Part shown: positions 26,890 through 35,565 of the stretch, piece after piece
Layout: each line of letters opens with the position of its first letter
How positions within the stretch are numbered: position 1 is the stretch's first letter
Assembly: GCF_017409525.1 (NCBI RefSeq)
Contig: NZ_JAFQSO010000004.1
Location: 62,001 to 126,000, forward strand
Source: Methanobrevibacter sp.
GTDB lineage: Archaea; Methanobacteriota; Methanobacteria; Methanobacteriales; Methanobacteriaceae
DNA: 64,000 bases
Direction of reading: 5' to 3'
Program-made: the position numbers and the translations under genes
Notes under the pieces: generated by a model
Databases searched by the model: none
Told to the model about the DNA's origin: nothing
The model's input: only the letters and a program-made list of their open reading frames with translations

Positions 26890-27252
26890 AAGTTTTAAGT
26901 TATATTAGTTATGGTTATAACTTAAAAATTAAAAGGTATAAAGAATAACATTTTAGTTATTCAGTATAAGTTAAAAGGATTAAGTTATTACTTTTAATTT
27001 AAAACTTAAAGGAAATAACTTTGAAGAGAAAATTTTGTAAGGGATAGGAATTATATTTTATTAAAACTTCAAAGTTATAAAAAATAAGTTTTAAGAAATA
27101 ACTTATCATAACTAACTTTTAACAAATAAGTTATATTTTATAACTTCTTCCTTATAAATTATTTGTTTTCACATCTAACTTAGCACTTATTTGTTAACAC
27201 TTGCAAGTTATAACTTATAATAAATAATAAGTTATTAGTTATAACTTATAAC
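26890..27252. repeat. AAGTTAT/ATAACTT repeat field upstream of parA (candidate centromere)
   Basis: About fifteen copies of AAGTTAT or its complement, in both orientations, fill this gene-free interval. Several pair into palindromes: AAGTTATAACTT (27205-27216), AAGTTATATTTTATAACTT (27128-27146) and AGTTATAACTT near 27237. The density exceeds that of other intergenic DNA here apart from 33128-33190. The field could be a parS-like centromere or the operator of the parA operon. A weak mini-ORB-like TAACACTTGCAAG is embedded at 27195-27207. Extreme AT content makes chance similarity possible for single copies, less so for the whole array. Confidence 0.55.
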
Positions 27253-27282
27253 AAAAAAAAGTTAAAAAAAATAAGAAAAGGA

Positions 27283-28584
27283 TTATTTAGCGTTTTGCAT
27301 AGTTCCTTCAAAAAAGCTAGCATATCCTTTTAAATCTAACATTCCATGACCAGAGAAGTTTAAAACAATAGTTTTCTCTTCGCCAGTTTCTTTACATTTA
27401 ATAGCTTCATCAATTGCAACTTTAATTGCATGAGTAGTTTCAGGTGCTGGAACAATACCCTGATTGCGAGCAAAAGTAATTCCTGCATTGAAACAATCAA
27501 CTTGATGAGCTGATCTAGGTTCAATTAAACCTTCCTTAGTTAAAAGAGAAACAATTGGTGACATTCCGTGATATCTTAAACCGCCTGCATGAACTGAAGG
27601 AGCAACGAAATCATGTCCTAAGGTAAACATCTTAAGCATTGGAGTAAATTCGTTAGTGTCTCCAAAGTCATATTCATAACTACCTTCTGTTAATGTTGGA
27701 CAGGCACTAGGCTCAACAGCAATAAATTGGGTATCTGAATTTCCGTCAATCTTATCCTTAATAAATGGGAATAAAGATCCGGCCAAATTACTTCCACCTC
27801 CAGCACAAGCAATCATCACGTCTGGCTCCTCTTCAGCAATCTCAAGTTGGGTCTTGAGTTCCTGACCAATAATGGTTTGATGCAACATCACATGATTCAA
27901 GACACTGCCTAAGGAATATTTAACTTCTTCATTTTGTAATGCTTCCTCCATAGCCTCGGAAATAGCTACACCTAAAGAACCAGGATGGTCTGGATTATCT
28001 TTTAAAATTCCACGGCCGACCTCGGTATTTTCACTTGGAGAGGCGAATACATTACTGTCATAGATATTCATGATGTTTTTCCTATCAGGCTTTTGATTGA
28101 AGGAAACCTTAACCATGTAAACGGTACATTCTATATCCAATAAATTACAAGCAAGGGATAAAGCAGTACCCCATTGGCCTGCACCGGTTTCTGTAGTTAA
28201 TCTTTCAACACCTTCTTTTTTAGCAAAATATGCTTGAGGAATTGCTGAATTTAATTTATGTGAACCGGTAGGAGAAGAGTCTTCTCTTTTGAAGTAAATT
28301 TTAGCTGGAGTATTCAAATACTCTTCGAGCTTATTGGCTCTAACTAAAGGAGATGGCCTTCCCATTTCCATATACAATTCACGAACTTCATTAGGAATAG
28401 TAATATAACGGTCAGTTGCAAATTCTTGTTCTAAAGCTGCTTTGGTAAAAGCAATCTGTAAAGATGAAATTTGATCTTTTCCTTCACTATTTTTAGGAGC
28501 AGGAAGTTCTACAGGCAAGTCTGCAAGCATATTATACCATTTCTTTGGTACTTCCTCTGATGATAATTCAATTTTATAAGTCAT
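27283..28584 (-). CDS. trpB2: Tryptophan synthase beta subunit, TrpB2 type
   Basis: 433 aa, the longer TrpB2 form (TrpB1 is about 400). PLP-lysine is Lys110 in TGSHKLNSA; phosphate loop CAGGGSNLAGS; ETGAGQWGTALS. Converts indole and serine to tryptophan; TrpB2 usually acts outside the TrpA complex and may salvage indole. It is not in a trp operon here. The promoter carries GTAC-core boxes like those bound by TrpY. TTTAAATA about 25 bp before the ATG with no Shine-Dalgarno site suggests a leaderless mRNA. Confidence 0.93.
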   Translation of the reverse strand: MTYKIELSSEEVPKKWYNMLADLPVELPAPKNSEGKDQISSLQIAFTKAALEQEFATDRYITIPNEVRELYMEMGRPSPLVRANKLEEYLNTPAKIYFKREDSSPTGSHKLNSAIPQAYFAKKEGVERLTTETGAGQWGTALSLACNLLDIECTVYMVKVSFNQKPDRKNIMNIYDSNVFASPSENTEVGRGILKDNPDHPGSLGVAISEAMEEALQNEEVKYSLGSVLNHVMLHQTIIGQELKTQLEIAEEEPDVMIACAGGGSNLAGSLFPFIKDKIDGNSDTQFIAVEPSACPTLTEGSYEYDFGDTNEFTPMLKMFTLGHDFVAPSVHAGGLRYHGMSPIVSLLTKEGLIEPRSAHQVDCFNAGITFARNQGIVPAPETTHAIKVAIDEAIKCKETGEEKTIVLNFSGHGMLDLKGYASFFEGTMQNAK

Positions 28585-28601
28585 AATAATAATTAAGATA
28601 A

Positions 28602-28665
28602 TGTACTATTTAAAGCTTTGTTGTACAAAAATGTACTATATAATTATTAAATAATATAAAGTACA
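28602..28665. promoter_or_regulatory. TRP-box-like GTAC sites in the trpB2/DUF1786 divergent promoter
   Basis: Four GTAC-core hexamers occur in 64 bp: TGTACT (28602), TGTACA (28622), TGTACT (28632) and AGTACA (28660). TGTACA is the published TRP box of the Methanothermobacter repressor TrpY, which also controls trpB2 there. The sites overlap the TATA-like elements of trpB2 (TTTAAATAG and TTATATAG, minus strand) and the TATATAA side toward DUF1786. No trpY is in the window. Confidence 0.65.
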
Positions 28666-28675
28666 AGTTAAAAAC

Positions 28676-29707
28676 ATGAGAATTTTAGCTATTGATGTTG
28701 GAACTGGAACACAGGATATGATGATTTATGATACTGAAAAAGAACTAGAAAATTCTATGAAGCTAGTTTTGCCTTCTCCACACTTATACATTTCACAGCA
28801 AATAAGAGAGATTGAAAATGACATATACTTTGAAGGAGAAATAATGGGAGGAGGAAAAATAAAAAAATCCATTCTAGAACATATGGAAAAAGGATACAAT
28901 GTGGTAATGATGCCGACATGTGCGAAGACTATCAGAGATAATCTGGAACAAGTAAAAGCAATAGGAATAGAAATAGCTGATGACTCAAAAGACTATAAAG
29001 GTTATACAAAAATAAAATTAGGCGACATCAACATTACCAAACTATCCGAATTTTTACTTGGATATGACCTGGAATTTGACTTTGACAAAATAGCAATTGC
29101 CGTTCAAGACCATGGATATAACGAAAACATGGGTGATAGGGACTTCAGATTTGAAAAAATAAGAGAAAAGGTATCAAAACCCATTTCCCCATTGGAATTT
29201 GGATTCAGCGAAGAAGTTCCAGAATACTTCACAAGAATGCAGGCAGTAAGAAGACAAATAAAAAATGAAGGAATTGAAGAACTTCCTTTAGTGATGGATA
29301 CTAAATTTGCATCAATAGCTGGAATGTGTTATGATGAAGTGGCAAAAAAATTGAACAGTTATATTGTAATAGACATAGGAAACGGACATACAACAGCCGC
29401 ATCAATGGAAAATGGAAAAATTCAAGGAGTGTTTGAACATCACACATCAAGTTTGACTGGAGAATCATTAGAAAGGTATATAAAAAGACTGGCTTCAGGT
29501 GAAATAACACATGAAGAGGTGCATGAGGATTACGGCCACGGCGCTCATGTATTAAATCCTATTTCAAAAATTGAAAAGGTAATTGTAAGCGGGCCAAAAA
29601 GAGAACTGATTGAAAAAACAAATCTAGACTGGCATCATGCGGCACCAGGAGGAGACGTGATGATGACAGGTACAGTCGGTTTAATAAAGACCGCTTTAGG
29701 AAGATAG
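28676..29707 (+). CDS. DUF1786 ASKHA-fold protein
   Basis: 343 aa. AIDVGTGTQDMM at residues 5-16 and VIDIGNGHTTAA at about 226-237 are the two phosphate-binding loops of an actin/Hsp70/sugar-kinase fold. The sequence matches DUF1786, often mislabelled as a pyruvate-formate-lyase activating enzyme although it has no radical SAM motif. Role unknown. It is followed after one base by the PHP gene. Its promoter is shared with trpB2. Confidence 0.75.
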   Translation: MRILAIDVGTGTQDMMIYDTEKELENSMKLVLPSPHLYISQQIREIENDIYFEGEIMGGGKIKKSILEHMEKGYNVVMMPTCAKTIRDNLEQVKAIGIEIADDSKDYKGYTKIKLGDINITKLSEFLLGYDLEFDFDKIAIAVQDHGYNENMGDRDFRFEKIREKVSKPISPLEFGFSEEVPEYFTRMQAVRRQIKNEGIEELPLVMDTKFASIAGMCYDEVAKKLNSYIVIDIGNGHTTAASMENGKIQGVFEHHTSSLTGESLERYIKRLASGEITHEEVHEDYGHGAHVLNPISKIEKVIVSGPKRELIEKTNLDWHHAAPGGDVMMTGTVGLIKTALGR

Positions 29708-29708
29708 C

Positions 29709-30368
29709 ATGCTAAAGATGGATTCCCATATTCATAGCGAATACTCACCAGATTCATCATCGAGAATTGATGATATTCTAAAAGTTGCAAAAAAAGAAAA
29801 CATTGACATAATAGCTATTAGTGATCACAATACTGTAGATGGAACTAGCGAAGTTATTGAAAAAACAAGAAATACAGATATACTTGCCATTCCTTCTATA
29901 GAAATTTCTTCAACACAAGGCCATATTCTTGGATTTGGGTGCGAGGAAAATATACCTAGGGACCTAACTCCTGAAGATACTATAGATAGAATTCATGATT
30001 TAGGTGGTCTTGCAATAATACCTCATCCTTATTGTTTTTACAGACATGGACTGTTACATAACACTGACTATAGGAATCTAAAAATAGATGCAATTGAGAC
30101 AAAAAACGCAAGGTTCATTATTGGATACTGCAATCACAAAGCGGAAAAATTATCCAAAAAAGAAAATTTGCCATCACTTGGAGCAAGTGATTCACACTAC
30201 TTCAAATTCGTCGGGGACTGTTATAGTCTAATCGAATCTGAAAAAGATATTGACAGCGTCATGAAATCAATAAAAAAAGGAAAAACAAAAGCCTGCGGAA
30301 AGGGAACCTCAAATGTTCTGCTATCAAAATATCTATTTGAAAAAAAAGTTTTAAAGAAATTTGATTAA
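29709..30368 (+). CDS. PHP-domain metal-dependent phosphoesterase
   Basis: 219 aa. The four PHP metal motifs are present: DSHIHSEYSPDS (residues 5-16), SDHNTVDG (about 38-45), IPHPY (about 105-109) and GASDSH (about 159-164). Likely hydrolyses a phosphoester; the substrate is not deducible. Starts one base after the DUF1786 stop, behind AGGAAG, so the two are an operon. Confidence 0.85.
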   Translation: MLKMDSHIHSEYSPDSSSRIDDILKVAKKENIDIIAISDHNTVDGTSEVIEKTRNTDILAIPSIEISSTQGHILGFGCEENIPRDLTPEDTIDRIHDLGGLAIIPHPYCFYRHGLLHNTDYRNLKIDAIETKNARFIIGYCNHKAEKLSKKENLPSLGASDSHYFKFVGDCYSLIESEKDIDSVMKSIKKGKTKACGKGTSNVLLSKYLFEKKVLKKFD

Positions 30369-30378
30369 AAAGGAGAAA

Positions 30379-30654
30379 TTAATCTTCCTTTTCAATTAAA
30401 ATTTCTATAATAGACACATTGGTCTTTTCGTTGTTGTAGTTATCAATTTCTTCAGTAGAAATTTGAATATCTGTAACATCAGCTTCGGGAACAAAACGAT
30501 TTCTAACTATTTCAGCTGCATCAACAGCACGACTAATTGCTTTGCCTCTAGCCCTTAGAAGTACACTGTCAGAACCTTCGTTGAATTGTGTTACCACAGC
30601 CAAAACATAATTCATTACAGGTTTACTACCAACGAAAATAGTATTATTTTCCAT
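30379..30654 (-). CDS. albA: Chromatin protein Alba
   Basis: 91 aa. [18 protein letters not shown] carries Lys11, the DNA-contacting lysine position of Sac10b/Alba proteins; [21 protein letters not shown] is the conserved helix. Alba dimers coat DNA and RNA. GGTGAATTAA precedes the ATG, and TTTATATAC about 35 bp further up is a likely TATA box. Convergent with the PHP gene. Confidence 0.95.
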   Translation of the reverse strand: MENNTIFVGSKPVMNYVLAVVTQFNEGSDSVLLRARGKAISRAVDAAEIVRNRFVPEADVTDIQISTEEIDNYNNEKTNVSIIEILIEKED

Positions 30655-30826
30655 TTAATTCACCATATAAATTTAAGATAATAGATGTATATAAAATTTT
30701 ACATTAAAATCGAAATAACCATTAATGAATAAATATTTAATTAAATTGAACATTATATAAGATTAATAATGAAAAAAAGGATAAAATTAAACCAAAATTA
30801 AAAAATAGGGAAAAAATATAAATTTT

Positions 30827-32365
30827 TTAATGAGCCCGTTGAATTAATAATAACTTATTAATAGAATCGAGAACAGCCAAAATACTGGCCATCACAATGT
30901 CCTGATTAGTGGATCTGCCGGTGGATTTATTACCATCAGAATCTGAACTTATAACAAAAACTTCCGCTAAAGCATCGGTCCCGCCAGTAATAGCTTCCAA
31001 GTTATATTCTTCAAGTTCAATGTCCATAGTGTCTTGAATCAAATAACGAATAGCATTCAAAGCTGCATCAACTGGTCCAACACCAGTGCTTGCGGTTTCT
31101 TTCTCTTCACCATCTATTTCCAATTTTACAGTAGCGGTAGGGGAAACTCCACCTCCAGAGGATAGGCCCAAACCCTTTAAAACAATTGGAGTCTCACGAG
31201 CTGAAGAAAGTTCGGTAATAGCAATAGCTATCAAATCATCATCAGTGACGCACTTTCCACTATCGCCCAAAGACTTTATTTCATCGAAAACCTTACAAAA
31301 CTGGTCATCATCCAAATCAATATGATAATCCTTTAATTTTGATTTTAAAGCATTTGCACCTGTATGTTTTCCTAAAACAATCCGTCTTGAATGACCAACC
31401 ATTTCAGGAGACATCGGTTCATAAGTGGATGAATTGTTTAAAATTCCATGAACATGAATACCTGATTCATGGGCAAAGGCATTATCTCCAACGATTGGTT
31501 TGTTGACTGGCATTTTAACACCGGTTAAACGACCAACAAGATTTGATAAACTGTATAGCCTTGTAGTGTCCAGGCCCAGATCAATTCCGTAAGCTGACTT
31601 GAGTGTCATGACCAATTCTTCAAGTGAACAATTACCGGTTCTCTCACCTAGACCGTTGATAGTAACGTGAGCCTGATTGGCGCCGCATTCAATTGCTGTT
31701 AATGTATTGGCGGTAGCCAAACCAAAGTCATTATGGAAATGAACACTAATAGGAGTTGAAAAATTGTCCTTAATATCGGTGATTAGTTCGTGAGTCACAA
31801 CAGGAGTCAATATGCCCACAGTGTCAGGAACATCCAAGAAATCAGCGCCGACACTAACGACCTCATTAAAAATATCAAATAAAAAATCACGCTCTGTTCT
31901 TGTAGCATCCTCTGCTGAAAACTCAACAGTCAATCCATGATCTTTAGCGTATTCGATGCTGATGACTGCCTTATCGACAATTTCCTCTTTACTCATCTTA
32001 AGCTTGTAGTCACGATGCAATGGGGAAGTACCAATGAAAGTATGAACATATTCTAAATCTGCATCAAGAACAGCGTCAATGTCTCCTTTAAGGGAACGTG
32101 CCAAACCAACAAGTGTGGAATCTAAATCCATGGATTTGATTCTTTTAGCTGAATCTATTTCGCCTTTTGATGATGCTGGAAAACCAACTTCAATTTTATC
32201 AACACCCAAATTGTTGAGCTTTTGTGCAATTTGGATTTTTTCATCGACTGTAAGAGCAACGCCAGGTGTCTGCTCCCCATCCCTTAAAGTTGTATCAAAA
32301 ATATAAATCTTATCGGAAAGATTCATATATTCCTTTTTCAATTGTTCAATATTTTTTACCGTCAT
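30827..32365 (-). CDS. leuA: 2-isopropylmalate synthase
   Basis: 512 aa. DTTLRDGEQTPGVALT (about 24-39) and SVHFHNDFGLATAN give the catalytic barrel metal site; GERTGNCSLEE follows; the C-terminal 120 residues are the LeuA allosteric domain (GVSPTATVKLEIDG). VGFPASSKGE after the first motif fits LeuA rather than citramalate synthase CimA, where this region reads differently; AksA lacks the C-terminal domain. Condenses acetyl-CoA with 2-oxoisovalerate. leuC and leuD are at 62.5 kb. The call as LeuA over CimA is probable, not certain. Confidence 0.85.
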   Translation of the reverse strand: MTVKNIEQLKKEYMNLSDKIYIFDTTLRDGEQTPGVALTVDEKIQIAQKLNNLGVDKIEVGFPASSKGEIDSAKRIKSMDLDSTLVGLARSLKGDIDAVLDADLEYVHTFIGTSPLHRDYKLKMSKEEIVDKAVISIEYAKDHGLTVEFSAEDATRTERDFLFDIFNEVVSVGADFLDVPDTVGILTPVVTHELITDIKDNFSTPISVHFHNDFGLATANTLTAIECGANQAHVTINGLGERTGNCSLEELVMTLKSAYGIDLGLDTTRLYSLSNLVGRLTGVKMPVNKPIVGDNAFAHESGIHVHGILNNSSTYEPMSPEMVGHSRRIVLGKHTGANALKSKLKDYHIDLDDDQFCKVFDEIKSLGDSGKCVTDDDLIAIAITELSSARETPIVLKGLGLSSGGGVSPTATVKLEIDGEEKETASTGVGPVDAALNAIRYLIQDTMDIELEEYNLEAITGGTDALAEVFVISSDSDGNKSTGRSTNQDIVMASILAVLDSINKLLLIQRAH

Positions 32366-32421
32366 TATATTACTTCCCTAATTATTAAATTATTTAATCA
32401 TTGAAATTAATATATATTATT

Positions 32422-33135
32422 ATGAAATTGGGTTTTACAACACTAGCTTTATTCATGCAACCTAACGACGACATCATAAATTTGGCTAAAAAACATGAAT
32501 TTGAAATTATTGAGATATTGGGAGAAGGTCCATTTTTTGAAAATGAAAATATGGAATATAAAGACTGCGGATTAGATGTTCGCATTCATGCTGCAACAGT
32601 TGACATTAACATTGCGAGCCTAAACAAGGGAATAAGGAACGAAAGTGTCCGTCAAATGATTCAATGTGGTCAATACTGTGAAAGTATTAACGCAAATACA
32701 ATAACTGTTCATCCTGGAATAATCGGTCGGAACGAACCACGTTTAAGAAAAGCGGCACTGGAATTTGCAGTTGAAAGCATTGGAGAAATAATCGACAACA
32801 CAAATGTTGAGGTTTCAGTGGAAAACATGCCTGTTCGAGGAAAATTTCTAGGAAATACCGTCGAAGAAATCGAAATGATTCAAGAGGCAACAGGCTGTAG
32901 TCTAACGATTGATACCGGTCATGGAAATACCTGCGGAAACCTTGAAGAAATGCTTGAGCTAAAAAACATTAGTTATTGTCATTTAAATGATAATGATGGT
33001 GTTAAGGATCAGCATATTACCTTGGGTGAAGGCACTCTTGATTTGAACTTGCTAAAAAAAATCGATACTGCCATTATTGAGTTAAATAACTTTGATAACA
33101 TTTTAAAGAGTAAAGAAGTTATCGACAACTTATAA
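32422..33135 (+). CDS. TIM-barrel AP-endonuclease-2/sugar isomerase-like protein
   Basis: 237 aa from ATG 32422; the frame is open from a TTG 21 bases earlier, but MKLGFTTLAL is the family-like start. ITVHPGIIGR, VSVENMPVR, IDTGHGN and CHLNDNDGVKDQH give the metal-binding His/Glu/Asp set of the xylose isomerase-like barrel. Members are either endonuclease IV-type DNA repair enzymes or sugar-phosphate epimerases; this sequence does not decide. TTAATATATATTATT lies immediately before the ATG, so the mRNA leader must be very short. Divergent from leuA. Confidence 0.8.
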   Translation: MKLGFTTLALFMQPNDDIINLAKKHEFEIIEILGEGPFFENENMEYKDCGLDVRIHAATVDINIASLNKGIRNESVRQMIQCGQYCESINANTITVHPGIIGRNEPRLRKAALEFAVESIGEIIDNTNVEVSVENMPVRGKFLGNTVEEIEMIQEATGCSLTIDTGHGNTCGNLEEMLELKNISYCHLNDNDGVKDQHITLGEGTLDLNLLKKIDTAIIELNNFDNILKSKEVIDNL

Positions 33136-33190
33136 CTTATTATTATTTTTTTATTATTTTTCAATTATAAGTTATAACTTATAAGTTATA
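33128..33190. repeat. Second AAGTTATAACTT palindrome cluster
   Basis: Between two convergent genes lies a perfect 20-bp palindrome TTATAAGTTATAACTTATAA (33165-33184), another half-copy running to 33190, and AACTTATAACTTAT at 33128-33141. The motif is that of the field upstream of parA, 6 kb away. It could be an outlying binding site or a bidirectional terminator, since T-runs lie between the arms. Confidence 0.45.
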
Positions 33191-33207
33191 TGTACTAAAA
33201 AATAATT

Positions 33208-34002
33208 TCAAAAATCAATCATAGTGACTTCAAAAATATCCTCAATGACATAATCTGTCTTATCCAGCATCTTAGGAGATACTTCCTCTTGCTGTTCGAT
33301 AGTTAGAACGCTTACATCGGCTTTTTTAAATGCCAATATATCATTAAGGCCATCCCCAACCATCATGACCTTATAACCGCCGTCTTTCAAGATGGAAATT
33401 ACTTCACATTTGCCTCTGGTGGAAACTGTGCCGAAAGCGTTGTCCTCGGGGACATCCAACATGTTGGCTAGTCGATTGATAGCTCCTTTTCTATCTCCTG
33501 AAGCGATGAATATTTCGATTCCACGTGATTTTAAAGTTTCAATGGTTTCGAAAACCTTTGGGAAAAATTTGCCTGCTGAAGTAATGGTATAAGCAACCAC
33601 GCCCAAATCCATATCAACAATCAGTGCAGATCCGTTGCATAACTCCATGTGGGGAATTTTCTCTTTTAAAATTTCAAAGCCGTCGGTAATGTCGGTTATT
33701 GTAGTTGATGTTTCATTATCCAAGATATCTTTAACTTCCGCTTTTGAAACCTGTTTAGTTGAGAAGCTAATATCAAAATCAATTTCACATTCTTTAATAA
33801 TATCGGAAACTAGAGTATTCTGATCCAATTTCAATAGCTTGTTTGTATTAAATTGCAAAACAACTAAAGCTAGAGAATCAGCTTGATCGATTAAATCTAG
33901 AGAGTTAATGTCTGTAAATATATAGTCATTCAACACATCCTTAATAACTCTATACCTTTCTATTAATGTTCCTGAGTTATCAAATACGACTGCCTTTTTC
34001 AT
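33208..34002 (-). CDS. HAD-superfamily protein related to P-type ATPase P-domain
   Basis: 264 aa. Motif I FDNSGTLIERY (Asp8) resembles the DKTGT of P-type ATPases more than the DxDxT of ordinary phosphatases; motif II IASGDR; Lys in TRGKCEVI; motif IV MMVGDGLNDILAFKKADVSV. No membrane segments, so it is a soluble phosphatase or phosphotransferase. Substrate unknown. Convergent with the barrel protein and divergent from gatA. Confidence 0.78.
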   Translation of the reverse strand: MKKAVVFDNSGTLIERYRVIKDVLNDYIFTDINSLDLIDQADSLALVVLQFNTNKLLKLDQNTLVSDIIKECEIDFDISFSTKQVSKAEVKDILDNETSTTITDITDGFEILKEKIPHMELCNGSALIVDMDLGVVAYTITSAGKFFPKVFETIETLKSRGIEIFIASGDRKGAINRLANMLDVPEDNAFGTVSTRGKCEVISILKDGGYKVMMVGDGLNDILAFKKADVSVLTIEQQEEVSPKMLDKTDYVIEDIFEVTMIDF

Positions 34003-34110
34003 GATTAATAATTGTTAAAAAAAATATTTAAAAGTATTTAAAAAAAACAACTATATAAACATTGAAAAATAAAATAATAATATTATAATTTACGATTATT
34101 AGGTGTTTTA

Positions 34111-35481
34111 ATGAGCGTTATTGAAAAGTTAAACTCCCTTAAAAGTGGAGAAATCACAGCTAAAGAAAATGTAGAAGGCTTCATTAAAGTTATTGATGAA
34201 AATAATGAAACCATTAATGCATTTATTGAATTAAACTATGAAAATGCATTAAAACAAGCAGAAGCTATAGATGAAAAAATAGCTAATGGCGAAGAAGTTG
34301 GTGCTTTAGCCGGTTTGGTATTCGGTATTAAAGCAAACATTAATGTTGAAGATATGATTATTTCTGCAGCTTCCAAAACATTGGAAGATTACATTGGAAG
34401 CTATAATGCAACTGTAGTTAATGAAATCTTAGCAGAAGACGGTATAATAATTGGTATTTTAAATATGGACGAATTTGCAGCAGGCAGTTCAACTGAAACT
34501 TCCTACTATGGACCTACCCAAAACCCAGCGGCAATGGGCAGAATTCCTGGAGGTTCATCCGGCGGATGTGCTGCTGCAATTGCGGCTGAAATGTGTGATA
34601 TCGCAATTGGATCCGATACTGGAGGGTCCATAAGAAACCCTGCTTCACACTGCGGAGTAGTCGGGTTCAAGCCTACTTATGGTGCCGTATCAAGACAGGG
34701 ACTGCTCGACTTATCCATGAGTCTAGACCAAATCGGACCATTAGCTAATGATGTGAGCGGTATTGCAGTTGCCCTGAATACAATCGCAAAATATGATGAA
34801 ACCGAATGTACAACTCTCAACTGGGAAAAGCCTGATTTTACTGAAGTGCTAGAAGATACTTCCCTAGAAGGTATGAAAATAGCTGTATGTAATGAATTCA
34901 TAGATGTTACAGATGATGAAATCAACAAAACTGTAAACCAAGCCATTAAAAAACTAGTTGATGCCGGCGCTGAACTTGTAGAAGTTAGCTTTGATTATAT
35001 TGACCTTTGCCTGCCAACATATTACCTAATCAACTATGTGGAATTCTTCTCAGCTACAAGAAAATACGATGGAAGAGATTACGGATCCAGAATTGAAGAA
35101 GTCTGCGGAGACGAAGTGTTAAGGAGAATCAAAATTGGTTCCCATATTGCAGAAGCCGAATTCAGTGGTAAATACTACAAACAAGCTCTAAAAGCAAGGT
35201 CTGTAATTAGAGGGGAAATCACTTCCATGCTTGAAAACGTTGATTTGATTGTAGGGCCTACAGTTCCTAAACTCCCTCACGAAATTGGTCAAGAGTTAGA
35301 ACCGATGGAAATGTATGCTTACGATATATTGACAGTGATTGCTAACCTTGCAGGAATTCCGGCAGCAAGCATTAAAGCTGGTGAAGTTGAAGGTATTCCA
35401 GTTGGTTTGCAAATCCAAGCAAAGCCATTGGACGACTTAAAAATTATTAAAGCTTTGAGTGTGTTTGAAAACACACAATAA
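34111..35481 (+). CDS. gatA: Aspartyl/glutamyl-tRNA amidotransferase subunit A
   Basis: 456 aa amidase. The Ser-cisSer-Lys triad is visible: Lys74 (FGIKANI), Ser149 (PGGSSGG) and Ser173 (GSDTGGSIRNPA). It releases ammonia from glutamine for GatB to convert Asp-tRNA(Asn) into Asn-tRNA(Asn). gatB and gatC are not in the window. AGGTG precedes the ATG. Complements the archaeal AspRS at 18-19.6 kb. Confidence 0.94.
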   Translation: MSVIEKLNSLKSGEITAKENVEGFIKVIDENNETINAFIELNYENALKQAEAIDEKIANGEEVGALAGLVFGIKANINVEDMIISAASKTLEDYIGSYNATVVNEILAEDGIIIGILNMDEFAAGSSTETSYYGPTQNPAAMGRIPGGSSGGCAAAIAAEMCDIAIGSDTGGSIRNPASHCGVVGFKPTYGAVSRQGLLDLSMSLDQIGPLANDVSGIAVALNTIAKYDETECTTLNWEKPDFTEVLEDTSLEGMKIAVCNEFIDVTDDEINKTVNQAIKKLVDAGAELVEVSFDYIDLCLPTYYLINYVEFFSATRKYDGRDYGSRIEEVCGDEVLRRIKIGSHIAEAEFSGKYYKQALKARSVIRGEITSMLENVDLIVGPTVPKLPHEIGQELEPMEMYAYDILTVIANLAGIPAASIKAGEVEGIPVGLQIQAKPLDDLKIIKALSVFENTQ

Positions 35482-35503
35482 ACTCTTTTTTTTATAACTT
35501 TTT

Positions 35504-35516
35504 TTACACTTGAAAT
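35504..35516 (+). promoter_or_regulatory. Isolated perfect mini-ORB next to a TATA box
   Basis: TTACACTTGAAAT is a 13/13 match to the oriC repeats 10.5 kb away. It ends five bases before TTTAAATA (35522-35529), the TATA box expected for the gene starting at 35566, so Orc1/Cdc6 binding here would abut the transcription complex. Confidence 0.55.
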
Positions 35517-35565
35517 TTATCTTTAAATACCACTTAAAATATACTATTACCAAGAGGTTATTTTT

